This document shows, piece after piece, positions 35,201 to 36,776 of a DNA stretch of 36,776 nt. The DNA is from Candidatus Nanosalina sp. J07AB43 (GTDB taxonomy: Archaea > Nanohalarchaeota > Nanosalinia > Nanosalinales > Nanosalinaceae). The notes beneath the pieces were generated by a model. It worked only from the letters and a program-made list of their open reading frames with translations, had not been told where the DNA came from and searched no databases. How positions within the stretch are numbered: the stretch's first letter is position 1; each line of letters starts with the position of its first letter. The position numbers and the translations under genes were made by a program. The stretch covers positions 289,750 through 326,525 of the forward strand of contig GL982576.1 of assembly GCA_000220375.1 (NCBI GenBank), in the 5' to 3' direction.

Positions 35201-35584
35201 ATGTATATGGATACTGTTGCAGCTCTTATTCGACGCGGAGACAAGCTTTTTCTGACCAGAGAAGACGAGGACGACGAAAACCTTTCAGAGATATCAGGTG
35301 AGATAGAACGTGGAAACACACATAGAGAGGCATTAAGGGAAAAAGTACGTCAGGAAGTAGGTATAGAAGTTGAGATTGAGGAGAAAATTAAGAAAGTAGA
35401 TAATTCAGAAAACAGGAAGCACTGGTACCTGGTTGAAGAGGTTAAACAGTCTGAGGAAAACCCTGATCCGGATAAAATACAGTCCAATCAAAACGGGGAA
35501 TGGGTACAAATCACTGAAACTAGCAAAATGCACGATAGAACTGCAGAATTCTCGGAGAAACACAGAGAGGAATTAAGGAACTAA
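35201..35584 (+). CDS. Nudix-fold protein with a degenerate Nudix box
   Basis: From ATG 35201 the 127-residue product follows the Nudix fold: an MYMDTVAALIRRGDKLFLTRE strand pair, then a helix-loop region at residues 32-55 (SGEIERGNTHREALREKVRQ...) aligned with GGxxExGExxxEAAxRELxEExGI. In that alignment the REL and EE core reads EKV and QE, so two of the metal-binding glutamates are replaced (Lys48, Gln51). Hydrolysis may be lost or altered. Earlier in-frame codons back to 35054 overlap the tRNA and are excluded. The real function is unknown. Confidence 0.65.
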   Translation: MYMDTVAALIRRGDKLFLTREDEDDENLSEISGEIERGNTHREALREKVRQEVGIEVEIEEKIKKVDNSENRKHWYLVEEVKQSEENPDPDKIQSNQNGEWVQITETSKMHDRTAEFSEKHREELRN

Positions 35585-35589
35585 GGTTT

Positions 35590-35662
35590 TGCCAGGGCCG
35601 CGATTTGAACGCGGGTCTACACACCCCCAGTGTGCAATGATAGTCCGCTACACCACCCCGGC
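35590..35662 (-). tRNA. tRNA-Pro (anticodon GGG)
   Basis: The minus-strand cloverleaf has acceptor GCCGGGG pairing with CCCTGGC (one G-U), anticodon stem GCACA/TGTGT with loop CTGGGGG (T33, anticodon GGG), and T-arm CCGCG-TTCAAAT-CGCGG. The D-arm is weak, with GG at positions 18-19. The discriminator is A at 35590 and CCA is not encoded. Confidence 0.88.
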
Positions 35663-35675
35663 ATATGAAGTCTAA

Positions 35676-35734
35676 TCGGAGGGCTTTCACCCCGTGGCAT
35701 CCGTACTAATGTGCCTCTCCCATATCCCGATACA
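35676..35734. other. possible structured RNA element upstream of tRNA-Pro
   Basis: Within the 282-nt gap 35663-35944 I see nested inverted repeats: GGCA (35695-35699 region) with TGCC (about 35710-35714), and TCGG at 35676 with CCGA at 35727, followed on the plus strand by TACA. This resembles an H/ACA-like hairpin, or may just be tRNA-leader structure on the minus strand. The rest of the gap holds a TATA-like ttataagtatatag (about 35756-35769) before a 23-codon ATG frame; I do not call it a gene. Confidence 0.2.
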
Positions 35735-35944
35735 TCGAAACAGTTCAAGTATTAGTTATAAGTATATAGAAAGTGAGATGTCATATTACAGCACTTCATG
35801 GGCTGACAAATATTCAGTATCAAAACATATTGTTCTTACGCCCAGCTAAGAGGTTAAGCCAGAAGTTTAATATTGTTAGCTTATGTCAGTGAGGGAGAAT
35901 TCCCGAGAATGGAAAATGATGATAGAATAAAGGAGGGTGAGCCT

Positions 35945-36775
35945 CTAGCTGGAACCTAGAAGCTTATTCAGGTCAGGCGTAGTGACTTTAGTTCTTTCAG
36001 AGCGTGAGTTTTGAGATACCTTCTGCTCCAGTTCATCCATAGAATTTTCAAGCAGCTTCTCCAGATCGTTGTTTACTTCTGGTTCAGACCTTAGTTGATA
36101 CAGGTTGTCTCCCAACTCAAATCTGTCTCCTGTGTCTCCCTCTTGAGTTACTGTTCCAATGCCGCTCAAGTTATCGTTCCTTCTAGCCAGCTTTTCGGCA
36201 TCACTTATCGGATTGCCGGACGGCTCGTAATTTAGAGCAAACTGTAGGAATTCCGACATTTCCTTCGGTGATACAGTTCCTTCCCTTCTATCGGCAAACC
36301 ATTCCAATGCCTGAGAATATGCTTTCTCCTGAGTATCAGCTGTTTCCTCTGCCACAGCATATCTTTGTGACTCTAAGAACGTTTTTGCAGATTCTTCAGG
36401 GTGGCTTCCTAGCTCTTCATCTAATTCAGCAGCTACATGGTCCTTTCCTTCAGGCCCATCAGGAGAAACTGCTGCAAGGTTGGAAAATCTGACTTCTCTC
36501 CTCTCTTCCTTATTGTATTCGTCTCCATGTTCTTCTTCACCGAACACATTGGCTATCTGCGCTTGCACCCATTCATCCTCCAATAGGTTTTCGCTGCCTC
36601 CGTAATTGTCAGAGCTTGATACTTGTCTTACTCTTTCTGGCAGCTCTTCAATGTTGCTCCAATTGTCGTATACTTCTTTTACTGTGTCTAACGCCATTTC
36701 TGAGATTTGCTCTCTCACGTTGCTCTTTGGCTCTCCTGTAATCGGGTCAATGCTTACGTCTATATCATAGTCTAC
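35945..36775 (-). CDS. unknown acidic protein, 5' end beyond right edge
   Basis: The frame is open to the last bases of the window (reading DIDVSIDPITGEPKSNVREQ), so the gene begins outside; the GTG at 36718 is probably internal. About 277 residues are visible: soluble, acidic, mostly helical, with a Leu/Glu-rich C-terminal helix pair and a TTPDLNKLLGSS end. No domain is recognised. Similar charge and style to other unknown soluble proteins in this window. Confidence 0.65.
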   Translation of the reverse strand, partial: VDYDIDVSIDPITGEPKSNVREQISEMALDTVKEVYDNWSNIEELPERVRQVSSSDNYGGSENLLEDEWVQAQIANVFGEEEHGDEYNKEERREVRFSNLAAVSPDGPEGKDHVAAELDEELGSHPEESAKTFLESQRYAVAEETADTQEKAYSQALEWFADRREGTVSPKEMSEFLQFALNYEPSGNPISDAEKLARRNDNLSGIGTVTQEGDTGDRFELGDNLYQLRSEPEVNNDLEKLLENSMDELEQKVSQNSRSERTKVTTPDLNKLLGSS

Positions 36776-36776
36776 T

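Noticed and set aside
35778-35849. A 23-codon frame with an upstream TATA-like sequence
   Set aside because: Too short and without any recognisable pattern; the AT-rich promoter-like sequence could serve something else.
1-36776. CRISPR arrays, insertion sequences and long direct repeats
   Set aside because: I looked for regularly spaced repeats, transposase motifs and terminal inverted repeats and saw none.

Overview
The window looks like a chromosomal segment of a small-genome, extremely halophilic archaeon. The proteins are very rich in Asp and Glu (a salt-in proteome), base composition is moderate to AT-rich, genes are packed on both strands with 4-14 nt overlaps, and many starts sit about 27 nt downstream of a TATA-like box with no room for a leader. 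The content is archaeal: class I lysyl-tRNA synthetase, archaeal-type MetK, HerA/NurA/Mre11/Rad50, GGPP synthase, geranylgeranyl reductase and a bacterioruberin pathway. I infer a Nanohaloarchaeota (DPANN) genome or a close relation; this is inference, since no rRNA is present.

Layout. 1-6300: the cut-off 3' end of an unknown gene, small unknown proteins, a 44-residue zinc-ribbon protein, a CPA-type cation/proton antiporter, an unrecognised two-gene membrane module, a SWIM zinc-finger protein and a bPH2-like membrane protein. 6364-7896 (minus): a putative HExxH zinc peptidase and a YdjM-like membrane hydrolase. 7951-13384: a carotenoid locus, with desaturase, lycopene elongase and CruF leftward, and a YbhN-like membrane protein, an unknown membrane protein and phytoene synthase rightward. 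13419-15190: small proteins, an LEA14/WHy-like anchored protein, a zinc ribbon and a DUF192 protein. 15218-21846: nurA-herA-mre11-rad50 with overlapping genes. 22031-24238 (minus): ferredoxin, geranylgeranyl reductase, cis-prenyltransferase and a 33-residue zinc ribbon, read as one lipid/polyprenol operon. 24321-32943: zinc-finger protein, site-2 protease, LysRS-I, rhomboid, TraB family protein, GGPP synthase and an ABC transporter. 32960-end: MetK, small proteins, tRNA-Arg(UCG), a degenerate Nudix protein, tRNA-Pro(GGG) and a gene running off the right edge.

The genes connect around isoprenoids. GGPP synthase supplies C20 units. Phytoene synthase, desaturase, lycopene elongase and CruF would take them to C50 bacterioruberin-type carotenoids. 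Cis-prenyltransferase plus the ferredoxin-linked reductase would make or saturate polyprenyl or ether-lipid chains.

The most striking feature seen directly is that at least six otherwise intact genes (a membrane protein at 2984, lycopene elongase, rad50, geranylgeranyl reductase, lysS and an ABC permease) are each broken by a single one-base shift, mostly in a short homopolymer. Restoring one base rebuilds full-length proteins in every case. This points to sequencing or assembly error more than to real pseudogenes, and I annotate the merged genes.
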